Positions 15,679-24,010 of a DNA stretch of 35,233 nucleotides are shown here, piece by piece. The DNA is from Legionella maceachernii. Its GTDB lineage: Bacteria > Pseudomonadota > Gammaproteobacteria > Legionellales > Legionellaceae. Numbering within the stretch: the first letter of the stretch is position 1; each line of letters opens with the position of its first letter. The translations under genes and the position numbers were made by a program. The stretch lies in the NCBI RefSeq assembly GCF_900167045.1, contig NZ_FUXJ01000026.1:1-35233 (forward strand), read 5' to 3'. The notes below the pieces were generated by a model. The model was given only the letters and a program-made list of their open reading frames with translations. It had not been told where the DNA came from and did no database searches.

Positions 15679-18600
15679 TTAGAACAGTCCTAAGTCAGAA
15701 GGCTTTTGCTCTCCTTCTTGCTGTCCTATAGTAGCGACTGTTGTCTGCTCCTGTAAATGTTGGTTCATTTCTTGAGTTGGCTTTTCTTTTACACGCTTAT
15801 CAAGAGGTAATTCTTCTCGTATTGATAACCATTGCCCAATAGCACTTAAATCACCAACGATAGGCTCTGCAATTTCTCGAAAAACAGCGGCCCCATTCTC
15901 GCTATTAGTGAGACAAACAACCGCTTCATCTGTAGTAAGATTAATCGCTGCTAAATTGCGTCCAGTTCCATTGTCACCCCAATGAAAAGCGATACGGGTT
16001 CCATCGGTATTTTTCTGAATCCCAATGCCTAGACCCCAAGAGATTTGATCTAAAATATCAGTAGGAACTCCCTGGCTCATTGCTTTAGTATCTTTATCTC
16101 TTAACGATGAAACAACAGGTTTGAACATTTCCCACCTAATATAGGGATCGTTAACACAGGCTTTTAAAAATTTTGCATAATCAGAAGTTGTTGTATACAA
16201 AGAGCCTGCCGGGTGAACCATATAAAATTTTTGCTTAAGATTTACTGAACCATCTTTATCATGACCTATTGCTATTGTTGCAGCATGTGCTGGGGGATGA
16301 CCAACAATAGTAGTCACAAGGGGTAATTCCCTTGCTTCAACCGGTATGGGTTTTGACCAAAAAAATGGTGGTATTTGAGCAAAGCGGGCTTTGATTTCTT
16401 TTAGACTTTTTTCTTCAACTTGGCTGGAGTTTTTTTCAGTAATTTGTACACTGCCGTCTACTGCTCTTTCAGCAACAAATAATTTATCCTTATGAAGGAT
16501 AATACTTAATTGACCATGTACTTCTAAAGTATCTTTTAATAATTTTTTAATGTGTTCAGGCGTTGGCTCTTCCTCTTCATCTGGCAGTTTAATAAGACTG
16601 CAACCCGTTGGTGGCATGAAACTACTGTCAGTCATACCTATCTTAGCGAATTCTTCTTGGGCTAAAGCTTCCAGTGATTTTGAAGTAATGTGTTCCACAA
16701 TTTCACCTGAAAATTGATAAGCCACACCTGAATAATCAAATTGTTTTCCTGCTTCAGAAACATACTTTAGAGATTCTGGGGATGAAAATTCGTTAGGTAA
16801 ACCTGCTTGATGGGATAGAATCATACGGGCGGTTAATTTTTTATAATTTTTATCAGCTCGCATCTCCGGAGGACCAAAATCACCGTACTCATGAAGTGGT
16901 TTATCTAAATCAATGAGACCTTTTTGCGCTAGTTTCAATACAATATAAGCAAATACAGGCTTACTCAATGAAGCGGCTTCAAAAACAGTTGAACTAGTAA
17001 CTTCTTCTGGTTTGTTGACATTAGTCACACCCACCTCTTGCGTAGTAACAACTCCGCGGTCAGAAATAATTGCTGTAGCAATACTTGGGATATTAGTTCT
17101 TTTTTGCAACTCACCTAAGGAGCTTGTTAGCTCTTTAGATGGATTGGGTCTTGGAAATGGATTTATGCCCCAATTATTCGTTTTACCACATAGCTCATCA
17201 AGAGTTCTAGCAAAACCCCATTTGGGGAAAAAATAGTGTGAAGCCAGTTCTATTTGAATTGTCGAAGGGATAATGTGTTCCGCAAGAATATGTCCATTAT
17301 GTGAATTAGCAAAGAATACCACGGCACTCTTATCTTTTAAATTGACTGCAACCCACGCTCTACAATCATTCATGTCGCCTGAGTGGTAAGCCGTAACAAC
17401 CTCTTCCTGTTCATTGGTTTGTAGCCCCCAACCTAAGCCCCATGCGACATGACTTAAAATGAGCTCGGGTATCTTGTCTCTAGCAATTCCGATCGCTCCA
17501 GCTAAACCTCTATCGTGCGTCATGAAGGCATGCGGAACAAAAGGATTTTCAATGGAGTTGTCATGGCTTAGATGTTTGACAAACTTTGCATAATCTGTTG
17601 CTGTAGTTCGTAGTGTATTGGCGGCACATGGTTTGGGTTCTTTACATCCATATTGCGAGATTACAGCTTCTATCAACTCCAAATTGTTTGAAAGTTTACC
17701 TTTATCAGGTAACTGTCTAAGAATTCCTGGAACTACTCTTTCCGGAAAAGAGCGATTGACTATTTTTCCATTCTCTAACCAATAGGCTGTTAGTTGCTCA
17801 TCTTCTTTTAGTATGACAATCTGACCAGGCTTCATTTCATCAAACAAGGGTTCTTTTTCAGCATGCAAAAGCAAGTGATAGGCCTTTGGTGGCTCATAAG
17901 TGCTATGATTCATGTCACAATGATCAAACACATGGTTTTTGGCCAATGTTTCTAGATTTGCTTCAGTCAATTTTTCAATCACTTGTTGTAAGTACACAAT
18001 ACCAACATTTGAATATCCATGCATTTTTTCTTTAGAATCTTTTTCTTTAGGATTAGGAATGAACTGAAACTTCATTTCACCATGAGCAAGGCCTGTTGTA
18101 TGTGATAACACCATCCTTGCAGTAAGTGCTTGGGCACAGACAACAGCAGATGTGTCAGACATATCAAATTTCATTCCATCTATCTCAAATTCTTCTAACG
18201 GCAAGATATGAAAAAGAGGGGTATCTAAATCAAATTGACTCAGGTTGAATTTATCTAAATTAAATTTACCTGTCCCTTTCTCTGCTTGATTCGTCGCATT
18301 TGACTGAATCAACTTTTGCACTAAATAAGCAAATACGGGTTTGCTTAGCGAGGCTGCTCCAAAAACGGTTTCTGGTTTCACTCTCGTAGGTGGTGTAAGA
18401 CCTGTTAGAGTAGTTATTAATTCAGACTCTTGGGGATCGGCCAATTTATAGGTATCAGTACAACTTTTTCGTAACTTTTGATAGGAGGATTGATTACTTT
18501 CATTTAACTGTATTTGATGAACGCTTTGTGTCGTTTGATTTACATAATAAAGTTTGTCGTCAAATAAAACTACAGCATCTTTAGTTCCTAATCCCAGCTT

Positions 18601-18780
18601 ATTAAAGGGACACTTGAGTGGATCAACTGGTATTGCAAAAAGACCGCAACCCTCTGTAAGGCCTTGTTCTTGAGTAGATATGATTCCATCACTGCTTATG
18701 AAGGCAATAGAAACTCCTGGAATCTGTGCTTTAGACATGACGTCCAGCAAAAGTAATTCTGCCATTTTTGCATAAGACAT
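15679..18780 (-). CDS. tandem beta-lactamase-fold serine hydrolase (two domains)
   Basis: A very large protein of about 1033 residues starting MSYAKMAELL (18780; a TTG further upstream is less likely). It contains two class-C beta-lactamase/PBP-like domains. Domain 1 has GAASLSKPVFAYLVQK (Ser144, Lys147), YSNVGIVYLQ and HSGDMNDCRAW. Domain 2 has EAASLSKPVFAYIVLK, YSGVAYQFSG and HWGDNGTGRN. So both keep SxxK, but domain 2 has YSG rather than YxN. There is no signal peptide, so it is not a normal periplasmic beta-lactamase. Short beta-rich inserts recur: VVLFDDKLYYVNQ, IVILKEDEQLTAYWLENGK and LSIILHKDKLFVAERA. The last 30 residues are Gln/Glu-rich, compatible with a Dot/Icm effector. Substrate unknown: esterase, peptidase or amidase are all possible. 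Confidence 0.8.
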   Translation of the reverse strand: MSYAKMAELLLLDVMSKAQIPGVSIAFISSDGIISTQEQGLTEGCGLFAIPVDPLKCPFNKLGLGTKDAVVLFDDKLYYVNQTTQSVHQIQLNESNQSSYQKLRKSCTDTYKLADPQESELITTLTGLTPPTRVKPETVFGAASLSKPVFAYLVQKLIQSNATNQAEKGTGKFNLDKFNLSQFDLDTPLFHILPLEEFEIDGMKFDMSDTSAVVCAQALTARMVLSHTTGLAHGEMKFQFIPNPKEKDSKEKMHGYSNVGIVYLQQVIEKLTEANLETLAKNHVFDHCDMNHSTYEPPKAYHLLLHAEKEPLFDEMKPGQIVILKEDEQLTAYWLENGKIVNRSFPERVVPGILRQLPDKGKLSNNLELIEAVISQYGCKEPKPCAANTLRTTATDYAKFVKHLSHDNSIENPFVPHAFMTHDRGLAGAIGIARDKIPELILSHVAWGLGWGLQTNEQEEVVTAYHSGDMNDCRAWVAVNLKDKSAVVFFANSHNGHILAEHIIPSTIQIELASHYFFPKWGFARTLDELCGKTNNWGINPFPRPNPSKELTSSLGELQKRTNIPSIATAIISDRGVVTTQEVGVTNVNKPEEVTSSTVFEAASLSKPVFAYIVLKLAQKGLIDLDKPLHEYGDFGPPEMRADKNYKKLTARMILSHQAGLPNEFSSPESLKYVSEAGKQFDYSGVAYQFSGEIVEHITSKSLEALAQEEFAKIGMTDSSFMPPTGCSLIKLPDEEEEPTPEHIKKLLKDTLEVHGQLSIILHKDKLFVAERAVDGSVQITEKNSSQVEEKSLKEIKARFAQIPPFFWSKPIPVEARELPLVTTIVGHPPAHAATIAIGHDKDGSVNLKQKFYMVHPAGSLYTTTSDYAKFLKACVNDPYIRWEMFKPVVSSLRDKDTKAMSQGVPTDILDQISWGLGIGIQKNTDGTRIAFHWGDNGTGRNLAAINLTTDEAVVCLTNSENGAAVFREIAEPIVGDLSAIGQWLSIREELPLDKRVKEKPTQEMNQHLQEQTTVATIGQQEGEQKPSDLGLF

Positions 18781-18877
18781 AAAATTGCTCAAAATACAAA
18801 CTAGTGATTTAATTATACCTGATGCCGTAAAATTTATTCTCAATCAGCATTTTTTTACGAATTTTTTAACATTGGCG

Positions 18878-18934
18878 GATGCTCAGGTTGGCGGCTTTTT
18901 ACCGAACAGAATCCCCCTAGATGGATTAAGTTGA
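18878..18934 (+). pseudogene. 3'-end remnant of a third ABC exporter gene
   Basis: Bases 18878-18903 are identical over 26 bp to 15619-15644 near the 3' end of the exporter gene. The frame continues as DAQVGGFLPNRIPLDGLS and stops, against DAQVGGFLPDKNPSDQLN in the intact gene. Nothing of the rest of the transporter is present. It therefore records a lost exporter copy, and the hydrolase gene now sits between two exporter 3' ends. Confidence 0.75.
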
Positions 18935-18947
18935 TATTTAATTAAGA

Positions 18948-18976
18948 TTGGATCGGTAAAAATAGCACCGATCCAA
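18948..18976 (-). terminator. hairpin at the end of the MerR gene
   Basis: TTGGATCGGT (18948-18957) and ACCGATCCAA (18967-18976) pair perfectly across 9 bases, starting 15 bases after the MerR stop. Only a weak T-rich stretch follows on the minus strand. It probably ends the minus-strand operon. Confidence 0.55.
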
Positions 18977-18991
18977 ATTTACATCTATTGT

Positions 18992-19936
18992 TTACATTTT
19001 GTAGGCATCTAAGATACTTTTAAGCCAAGTCTTTGCCTCTAGACTGACCTTGTCATCATTCAAAGCAATGTCACAAACAGCATATTTTCGTGAAATTTCT
19101 TCACCATACATATCATCTAAGGCCTTATTCCAAAGCATTAGTACAGTGGAAGCTGAAGTTTTTCCTACTTGTTCAAGAATGCCATAAAGTCTATCCTTCC
19201 AATAAGCATCTAAAGCTTTTTCTAACCATGCCATGATCTCTGATGTTAATCCAATGTCGTCAAGACCTTTTCCTTCTCCAAATCCTTTTTCCCATTTTTT
19301 GGTTCTTAGATGAGCATATTTTTTACCGTATACGCTGTTAACCCATTCCATGTAGTTTTTTCCTGTTTGGATACCTATAGTGGAATCAGGATCGTGTTTC
19401 ATGTTTTGTTTCAGTTCATCTAAGAGTTGATGCCATTGTTTTTCAAACTCAGCCTTATTATTTGTTTTCATTTCCTTTTCAAACGCTACATATTGTTTTA
19501 ATTCATCAGGAGTGAATATTTCCTTAACCCAATCATGTTCAAGATGTTCTGCCATTTTATATACCTCAATCAGCTGAATAATGGTTTCCCATGGAATGGA
19601 TTGATTGATATCAACAGAGTTAATAATGCTTCTTAAGGTTTTAGCTCCGGAAGTACATGCCGCTGCTTTTTGTTCTAACACTTGAGCTTGGGCCTCAAAA
19701 TGGTTTAGCGCATGACGTTCTTCAGAGAGCAAGGTTTTGATTTGTGACAACTCAAAACCAAAAAACTTTAAAGCAATAATCTGTTGTAATTTCAATAAAT
19801 CCTTCTCGGAGTAAATACGATACCCATTGGACTGGCGCAATGAAGGTTTAAGTAAACCAATGCGGTCATAATGATGCAATGTTTGCACCGAAACACCGGT
19901 CAATTTGCTTAAGTCTTTTACGAACCATTGAGTCAT
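18992..19936 (-). CDS. MerR-family transcriptional regulator
   Basis: A 314-residue protein. The N-terminal MerR winged helix is clear: KDLSKLTGVSVQTLHHYDRI, GLLKPSLRQSNGYRIYSEKD, and a helix with LKFFGFELSQIKTLL. A long coiled-coil dimerisation helix (75-110) follows. The C-terminal 200 residues are helical and rich in Trp, Lys and Asp (EHDWVKEIFTPDELKQYVAF), as in TipA-type drug-sensing regulators, although TipAS itself is not certain. It follows a resistance-like operon on the same strand by 76 bp and has its own excellent Shine-Dalgarno AAGGAGG. It may respond to a drug and control that operon or itself. Confidence 0.88.
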   Translation of the reverse strand: MTQWFVKDLSKLTGVSVQTLHHYDRIGLLKPSLRQSNGYRIYSEKDLLKLQQIIALKFFGFELSQIKTLLSEERHALNHFEAQAQVLEQKAAACTSGAKTLRSIINSVDINQSIPWETIIQLIEVYKMAEHLEHDWVKEIFTPDELKQYVAFEKEMKTNNKAEFEKQWHQLLDELKQNMKHDPDSTIGIQTGKNYMEWVNSVYGKKYAHLRTKKWEKGFGEGKGLDDIGLTSEIMAWLEKALDAYWKDRLYGILEQVGKTSASTVLMLWNKALDDMYGEEISRKYAVCDIALNDDKVSLEAKTWLKSILDAYKM

Positions 19937-19940
19937 AGTA

Positions 19941-19988
19941 TTACCTCCTTAGGAACAAAGGTAAGATATATAGTAACAATAGGGTCAA
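19941..19988 (-). promoter_or_regulatory. possible MerR promoter and Shine-Dalgarno hairpin
   Basis: On the minus strand TTGACC (19988-19983) is followed after 19 bp by TACCTT (19963-19958), a long spacer of the type remodelled by MerR proteins, though TACCTT is a poor -10. Just downstream TTACCT (19964-19959) can pair with AGGTAA (19946-19941), which includes part of the AAGGAGG ribosome site. It could therefore mask translation. Confidence 0.35.
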
Positions 19989-20012
19989 GCAGTTTTTTCA
20001 TAAAATGGATGT

Positions 20013-20585
20013 TTATTTTTTTATACCTAACGTTTCAAGGACAAATCGGCAACGCTCTTCAATCGTATTCTTAGGCACAAGCACAATTTCAAAACCAAAC
20101 TCTTTGTATACATCTAGGTGAATTTGCTCAAAAATAAGAGCATCTTCATAACTGATTTTGCGAGCGGAAGTTGGTTCAATAAACCCCAAGTTCTCAAAAA
20201 AGAATACTTTGTGTTGATAGATACCCGCTTTTAGGCAACGGTCAACTTCAGCTAATAAGATAGGTGAGGGTGTAAAATCACGATGATGCCAATGAGCGGA
20301 ATAACGTCCCAATGCATAAGCACAAAATGGTGATCGATCAAAAAATTGTAACTCACCTTTAGCATTCAATTGCCTTAATTTTTGTGTTAAGACGATCTTA
20401 TCTACAAAATCAGCCTGCTCCCATGGGCACATAGTTCCCTTTGCCTGCTCTTCTGCAATGACATCCGTTGCAGATTCAGGAATCACTACATACCCTAATC
20501 TTTTTAATGCCAAAATAACAGAAGTTTTTCCACTGCCTGGGGTGCCAGTGAAGATAAAACGATTTGCTTGTTCTAATCTATTCAT
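20013..20585 (-). CDS. AAA/P-loop nucleoside-kinase-like ATPase
   Basis: A 190-residue protein of the AAA_28-type ATPase group. The Walker A is FIFTGTPGSGKTSVILAL (about 12-29). Asp at QFFDRSPFCAYALGRY fits a kinase-like DRS motif. The rest resembles small kinases acting on nucleotides or small molecules (VIPESATDVIAEEQ, EERCRFVLETL). It overlaps DUF1653 by 8 bases and is the last gene of the coupled run. It could phosphorylate a drug or nucleotide, but there is no direct evidence for a substrate. Confidence 0.8.
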   Translation of the reverse strand: MNRLEQANRFIFTGTPGSGKTSVILALKRLGYVVIPESATDVIAEEQAKGTMCPWEQADFVDKIVLTQKLRQLNAKGELQFFDRSPFCAYALGRYSAHWHHRDFTPSPILLAEVDRCLKAGIYQHKVFFFENLGFIEPTSARKISYEDALIFEQIHLDVYKEFGFEIVLVPKNTIEERCRFVLETLGIKK

Positions 20586-20790
20586 TTAATTCAAATCTTT
20601 TTTGGATCTCTCCATTTATCTCAATGTCTTCAAGAAACATCTTAAGAGGTCGAACCCATAGTTTAAAATCACCGTAAAGCGCTCTGTACACCACCATATC
20701 TTCCAAGCTTTCCGAATGCCTGGCGATATCAATTACTTCATACAAATTACCTTTATAATGACGGTATATTCCTTTTTTTATAAAACTCAT
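20578..20790 (-). CDS. DUF1653 protein
   Basis: A 70-residue protein of family DUF1653: GIYRHYKGNLYEVIDIARHS, EDMVVYRALYGDFKLWVRPL and MFLEDIEING. The family is a small SH3-like barrel with no known function. It is joined to neighbours by a 4-base ATGA overlap upstream and an 8-base overlap downstream, so it is translated with them. Confidence 0.88.
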   Translation of the reverse strand: MSFIKKGIYRHYKGNLYEVIDIARHSESLEDMVVYRALYGDFKLWVRPLKMFLEDIEINGEIQKRFELNE

Positions 20791-22271
20791 AGTACCTTCT
20801 TCATATAATAACGCTTATGACCTTTAGGGCAGTCATCCAGAACTCCAAACTCTTCATAACCATGTTTGAGATAAAAATCTTTTGCTTGAAAATCAAAGGT
20901 ATCGAGGTGAATTAAAGTAACTCCTAATTCTTTTGCTTTCTCCTCAACTTTATTGAGTAAAATGGTACCCAAACCTTGGCTGCGATATTTTTCCTCAACA
21001 AAAAAGACACTGATGTACATGATTTTCCATATATAAACATCTGAACAAATGCCTGCTATAACTTCATCACCATTTTTGATCGTAACGTTTATATCAATTA
21101 CTTCAGGTTTTTGTGTGGAAGGAACACACGATTTATTAAACTCAAACAACTTTTGATCTACAATTTTAAATGAATCTTTTGCATTGAACTCCAATTTATA
21201 GTTTGTATTTGGTACATACACATCGTGGCTATCAGGTGTTTTTTTAGATACGACATCACTTTCTGCATGCAAATTTTTGGTTAATTTTTTGGTAAACCAC
21301 AGAATTAAATCATCATCCAAGGGATATGTTTCCCCAGGAATGGTTGGTTTATAACCATAAGTTACCCCTAAACCATCAGGAATATAACCTCGGTTAACAT
21401 AAAGTCGTTGAGCTTGTCCATATCCTCCATCAGGACCACCATATAACCCAACACCAATACCTACAACATCACACTGACTGGCTGCCTTGTCTTCAGCAGC
21501 TGTTAGTAAAGCGCTGCCTATCCCAAGCTTGCGAAAAGCAGGCAATACATTTAAGTCCATAATTTCTGGGACTCCTTTATGAGCAAAGGGTTCATAGTGT
21601 GAGGCCCATTTTAGAGTAACATAGCCCGCAATTTGGTCTTGAACATAGGCTACCCAAACTACTCGCTCAGATTGTTGTTGTTCTTGATGGTACCCTTTAA
21701 ATAAGACGTAAGGTTTTTGCCAAGTTGCTTTTTGAAACGCATCGACCAAAACGGGGATATCAGATAATTCCAGTAGCTTAATGGCAATTGACTGTTGGTT
21801 TTCTGCTAAAGCTTCAAGTTGTTTCACCATATACACCATATTCCACTCATACCCTGCAGGTTTTAAATCAAAAAGGGCGTTAAAACCAACTGACTGATAG
21901 AATCGGTAGGTTTTAAGGTAATTCTCTTCTGATTCAGAGGGGCTTAGTGTTTCAACAGTTATGGTTTTAGCTCCTTGCGTTTTAGCGAGTTGACAAGCCG
22001 CTTCGATTAATTGCTTTCCTACACCTTGACGATGATAATCACGTTTTACAGCCATCCAGTAAATATTGGCATTATTAGGATAAGGAAAATCAATAGAAAC
22101 GAGGCCGATAGTGTCATCTCCATCTTTCGCCGCAAAATTCGTACGTGTCTTCACACCTATTTCGTAGTGCTCATTAGCTTCTGGTAAACCAAAGTATTCA
22201 GGTAGATCCTTTGTAATTGTTCGGCACAATGATTTGGCCAGTTCACCCGTTATTTTTTCGATTTGAATCAT
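20787..22271 (-). CDS. triple-GNAT acetyltransferase
   Basis: A 494-residue protein made of three GNAT N-acetyltransferase domains. Each has its own acetyl-CoA loop: RDYHRQGVGKQLIEA (domain 1, about 1-150), PAFRKLGIGSALLTAAEDKA (domain 2, about 160-330) and EEKYRSQGLGTILLNKVE (domain 3, about 345-494, ending with DFYLKHGYEEFGV). Three fused domains are unusual; GNAT pairs are more common. The operon context (exporters, nucleotidyltransferase, ABC-F) suggests acetylation of a drug or toxic metabolite. Start and stop codons overlap both neighbours by 4 bases. Confidence 0.85.
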   Translation of the reverse strand: MIQIEKITGELAKSLCRTITKDLPEYFGLPEANEHYEIGVKTRTNFAAKDGDDTIGLVSIDFPYPNNANIYWMAVKRDYHRQGVGKQLIEAACQLAKTQGAKTITVETLSPSESEENYLKTYRFYQSVGFNALFDLKPAGYEWNMVYMVKQLEALAENQQSIAIKLLELSDIPVLVDAFQKATWQKPYVLFKGYHQEQQQSERVVWVAYVQDQIAGYVTLKWASHYEPFAHKGVPEIMDLNVLPAFRKLGIGSALLTAAEDKAASQCDVVGIGVGLYGGPDGGYGQAQRLYVNRGYIPDGLGVTYGYKPTIPGETYPLDDDLILWFTKKLTKNLHAESDVVSKKTPDSHDVYVPNTNYKLEFNAKDSFKIVDQKLFEFNKSCVPSTQKPEVIDINVTIKNGDEVIAGICSDVYIWKIMYISVFFVEEKYRSQGLGTILLNKVEEKAKELGVTLIHLDTFDFQAKDFYLKHGYEEFGVLDDCPKGHKRYYMKKVL

Positions 22272-23227
22272 AGTATTTTCCCTACCGCAGTATCTCTCGC
22301 ATCACCTTCATAGCCATCCGGATCGTCAAATGGCATGTCGATATAACCATTATTTCTATAAAATCTTAGCGCATCCGGTGAAGACTCCACGTGCAAGCTT
22401 TGATACCCTTGGTTTTTGAGCCACTTTTCACATAATGCCAAGAATTGGCTACCGTATTGATGGTTTCTTTTTTCCTCATCAATCACAATGATACGCAAAG
22501 CTGCTCTCTTGTGAGGCCATAATTGCAGATGGGCATAACCAATGATGTCGCCTCCTTGAGATAAAACAAAATGAACATGAGCATCATGCTCAAAAGTCCA
22601 AGTGTAAGGGTCAGACAGCCCTGCTTTATCAAAAAAATAGAATTGTCTGAAATGACGGACTTTATCCCATTCTCGCGGCGTTAATGCCTTCACCACTCTT
22701 AATCCATTAAACCCTGCTTTTTTATCAATTGTTGCAATAAAATCTTCTTTGCCCAAGCAATATGCAGTAATATCATAGGGATGTTGATGGGCTAACTCTT
22801 GTTTTAAACAAGCATAAGCCTCTCTATCTTCTGGATGTGCTCTCATCCAATCCCTAAATTTTAAATGCCGCTCGATTTCGGAGTTTCCACGTTCAAAAAT
22901 ATGAGCATGATGTGTTCTTAGATTATATCCCTTTTGGAAATAGCGGCGAAAAGGAATACCGTATTCTCCTTTTGCTTCATAGCCAAGTACCTGCATAGCA
23001 GCATTGGCACTGTCTACTTTGCTAATATCTAAAACAACTGGAATCATATCGATGATTGGTTTTGCAGCTAAGCCAGGTACTGATGTGGAACCGATATGAT
23101 GAATTTCAATACAATTACCACCTAATGCTTTTTTAATTCCCTCTGCTTCTTGTTCAAATTGTATAGGCCAATTCGAATCATAAGGAACTACTTCGATGAG
23201 CCGTTGTTCTTGTTTTCCTGACATCAT
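22268..23227 (-). CDS. GrpB (UPF0157) nucleotidyltransferase-like domain fused to GNAT
   Basis: A 319-residue fusion. Residues 1-170 are GrpB/UPF0157, a polymerase-beta-like fold, recognised by VVPYDSNWPIQFEQEAEGIK and EIHHIGSTSVPGLAAKPIID, with YNLRTHHAHIF. Residues 175-319 are a GNAT acetyltransferase (IIVIDEEKRNHQYGSQFLAL; SSPDALRFYRNNGY). Such fusions combine a nucleotidyl-transfer fold with acetylation. The upstream nucleotidyltransferase stop abuts this ATG and the next gene starts within its stop codon. Substrate unknown. Confidence 0.87.
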   Translation of the reverse strand: MMSGKQEQRLIEVVPYDSNWPIQFEQEAEGIKKALGGNCIEIHHIGSTSVPGLAAKPIIDMIPVVLDISKVDSANAAMQVLGYEAKGEYGIPFRRYFQKGYNLRTHHAHIFERGNSEIERHLKFRDWMRAHPEDREAYACLKQELAHQHPYDITAYCLGKEDFIATIDKKAGFNGLRVVKALTPREWDKVRHFRQFYFFDKAGLSDPYTWTFEHDAHVHFVLSQGGDIIGYAHLQLWPHKRAALRIIVIDEEKRNHQYGSQFLALCEKWLKNQGYQSLHVESSPDALRFYRNNGYIDMPFDDPDGYEGDARDTAVGKIL

Positions 23228-24010
23228 TTATTCTCTCTCTTGAATATGCTGAACCATTTCATCCACAAATGCAGTGACTTCTTGATAGGTTTTATCAATC
23301 AAGTCATGACTTGCATCACTGAGTTCAGCTTTAGTTAATGCTCGTTGAATTAAAACTTGCCATTTTGGGAATTGATTTTTAGCCCAGACTCCTGCTTTTA
23401 ATTTAGAGCATTGTTCCTTTTGGTGAAGAACATATAAGGCTCTGCATAACGTTAATACAACATAATATTGGTACCCTAAAGAATTTCTGGTATGGATAAC
23501 CCAATCTTGCCATTCAATGGCTTGTTTTTTGACATGCTCTATAAACTCACTGTTTGAGACAGGAGCTATAATCGTTTTTGGTGATGGGCCGTATAGAATG
23601 AGGCTATTTCTTTGTAATAAATAGTAATTAATAAGCCAGTCAGTCCCCGCCTGTTTGAGGTGAAACGGTTCCCCTGGGCTAATGACAGCAATTTGACCTG
23701 GTTCTGTCTTAAAATGTTGTAACATTCTATAAGATGCATAAGCCACTTCAATTCGGTCATTCCAAGTTGGAAAATTCTGAACAAGATTGGTATGCAAATC
23801 ATCTAAAGCCGAGAATTCTTCTGGTGTCATTTCTTGGTTTAATGCTACAAAAACATCAATGTCGCTGGTTGTTTCATCAAAATCACCCCAGACGAATGAA
23901 CCATACACGTAAACGCCCAACAAATGTTCTTTTAAAATCGATTGCAAGCCGGATAGTAAGTCACTAAGTAAATGATGCACTACCCCAAATTCTGTATGTG
24001 AGTTATTCAT
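23228..24010 (-). CDS. aminoglycoside-nucleotidyltransferase-like protein
   Basis: A 260-residue protein. The nucleotidyltransferase signature is LLGVYVYGSFVWGDF followed by TTSDIDVFVAL (the two Asp residues are metal ligands), and Glu in DRIEVAYASY matches the third carboxylate. The C-terminal helical domain (LTLCRALYVLHQKEQCSKLK, AGVWAKNQFPKWQVLIQRAL) is like the AadA/DUF4111 group. Its 8-base overlap with the ABC exporter and zero gap to GrpB-GNAT mark an operon. It is distinct from the AadA-like protein at 6650-7471. It may nucleotidylylate an antibiotic or a related small molecule. Confidence 0.82.
   Translation of the reverse strand: MNNSHTEFGVVHHLLSDLLSGLQSILKEHLLGVYVYGSFVWGDFDETTSDIDVFVALNQEMTPEEFSALDDLHTNLVQNFPTWNDRIEVAYASYRMLQHFKTEPGQIAVISPGEPFHLKQAGTDWLINYYLLQRNSLILYGPSPKTIIAPVSNSEFIEHVKKQAIEWQDWVIHTRNSLGYQYYVVLTLCRALYVLHQKEQCSKLKAGVWAKNQFPKWQVLIQRALTKAELSDASHDLIDKTYQEVTAFVDEMVQHIQERE

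Noticed and set aside
16190-16202. Further TACA-like regulator boxes inside genes (for example GTATACAA near 16190 and GTATACATC near 20105)
   Set aside because: They lack the second TACA at 11 bp and the -10 at 16 bp and lie within coding sequence.
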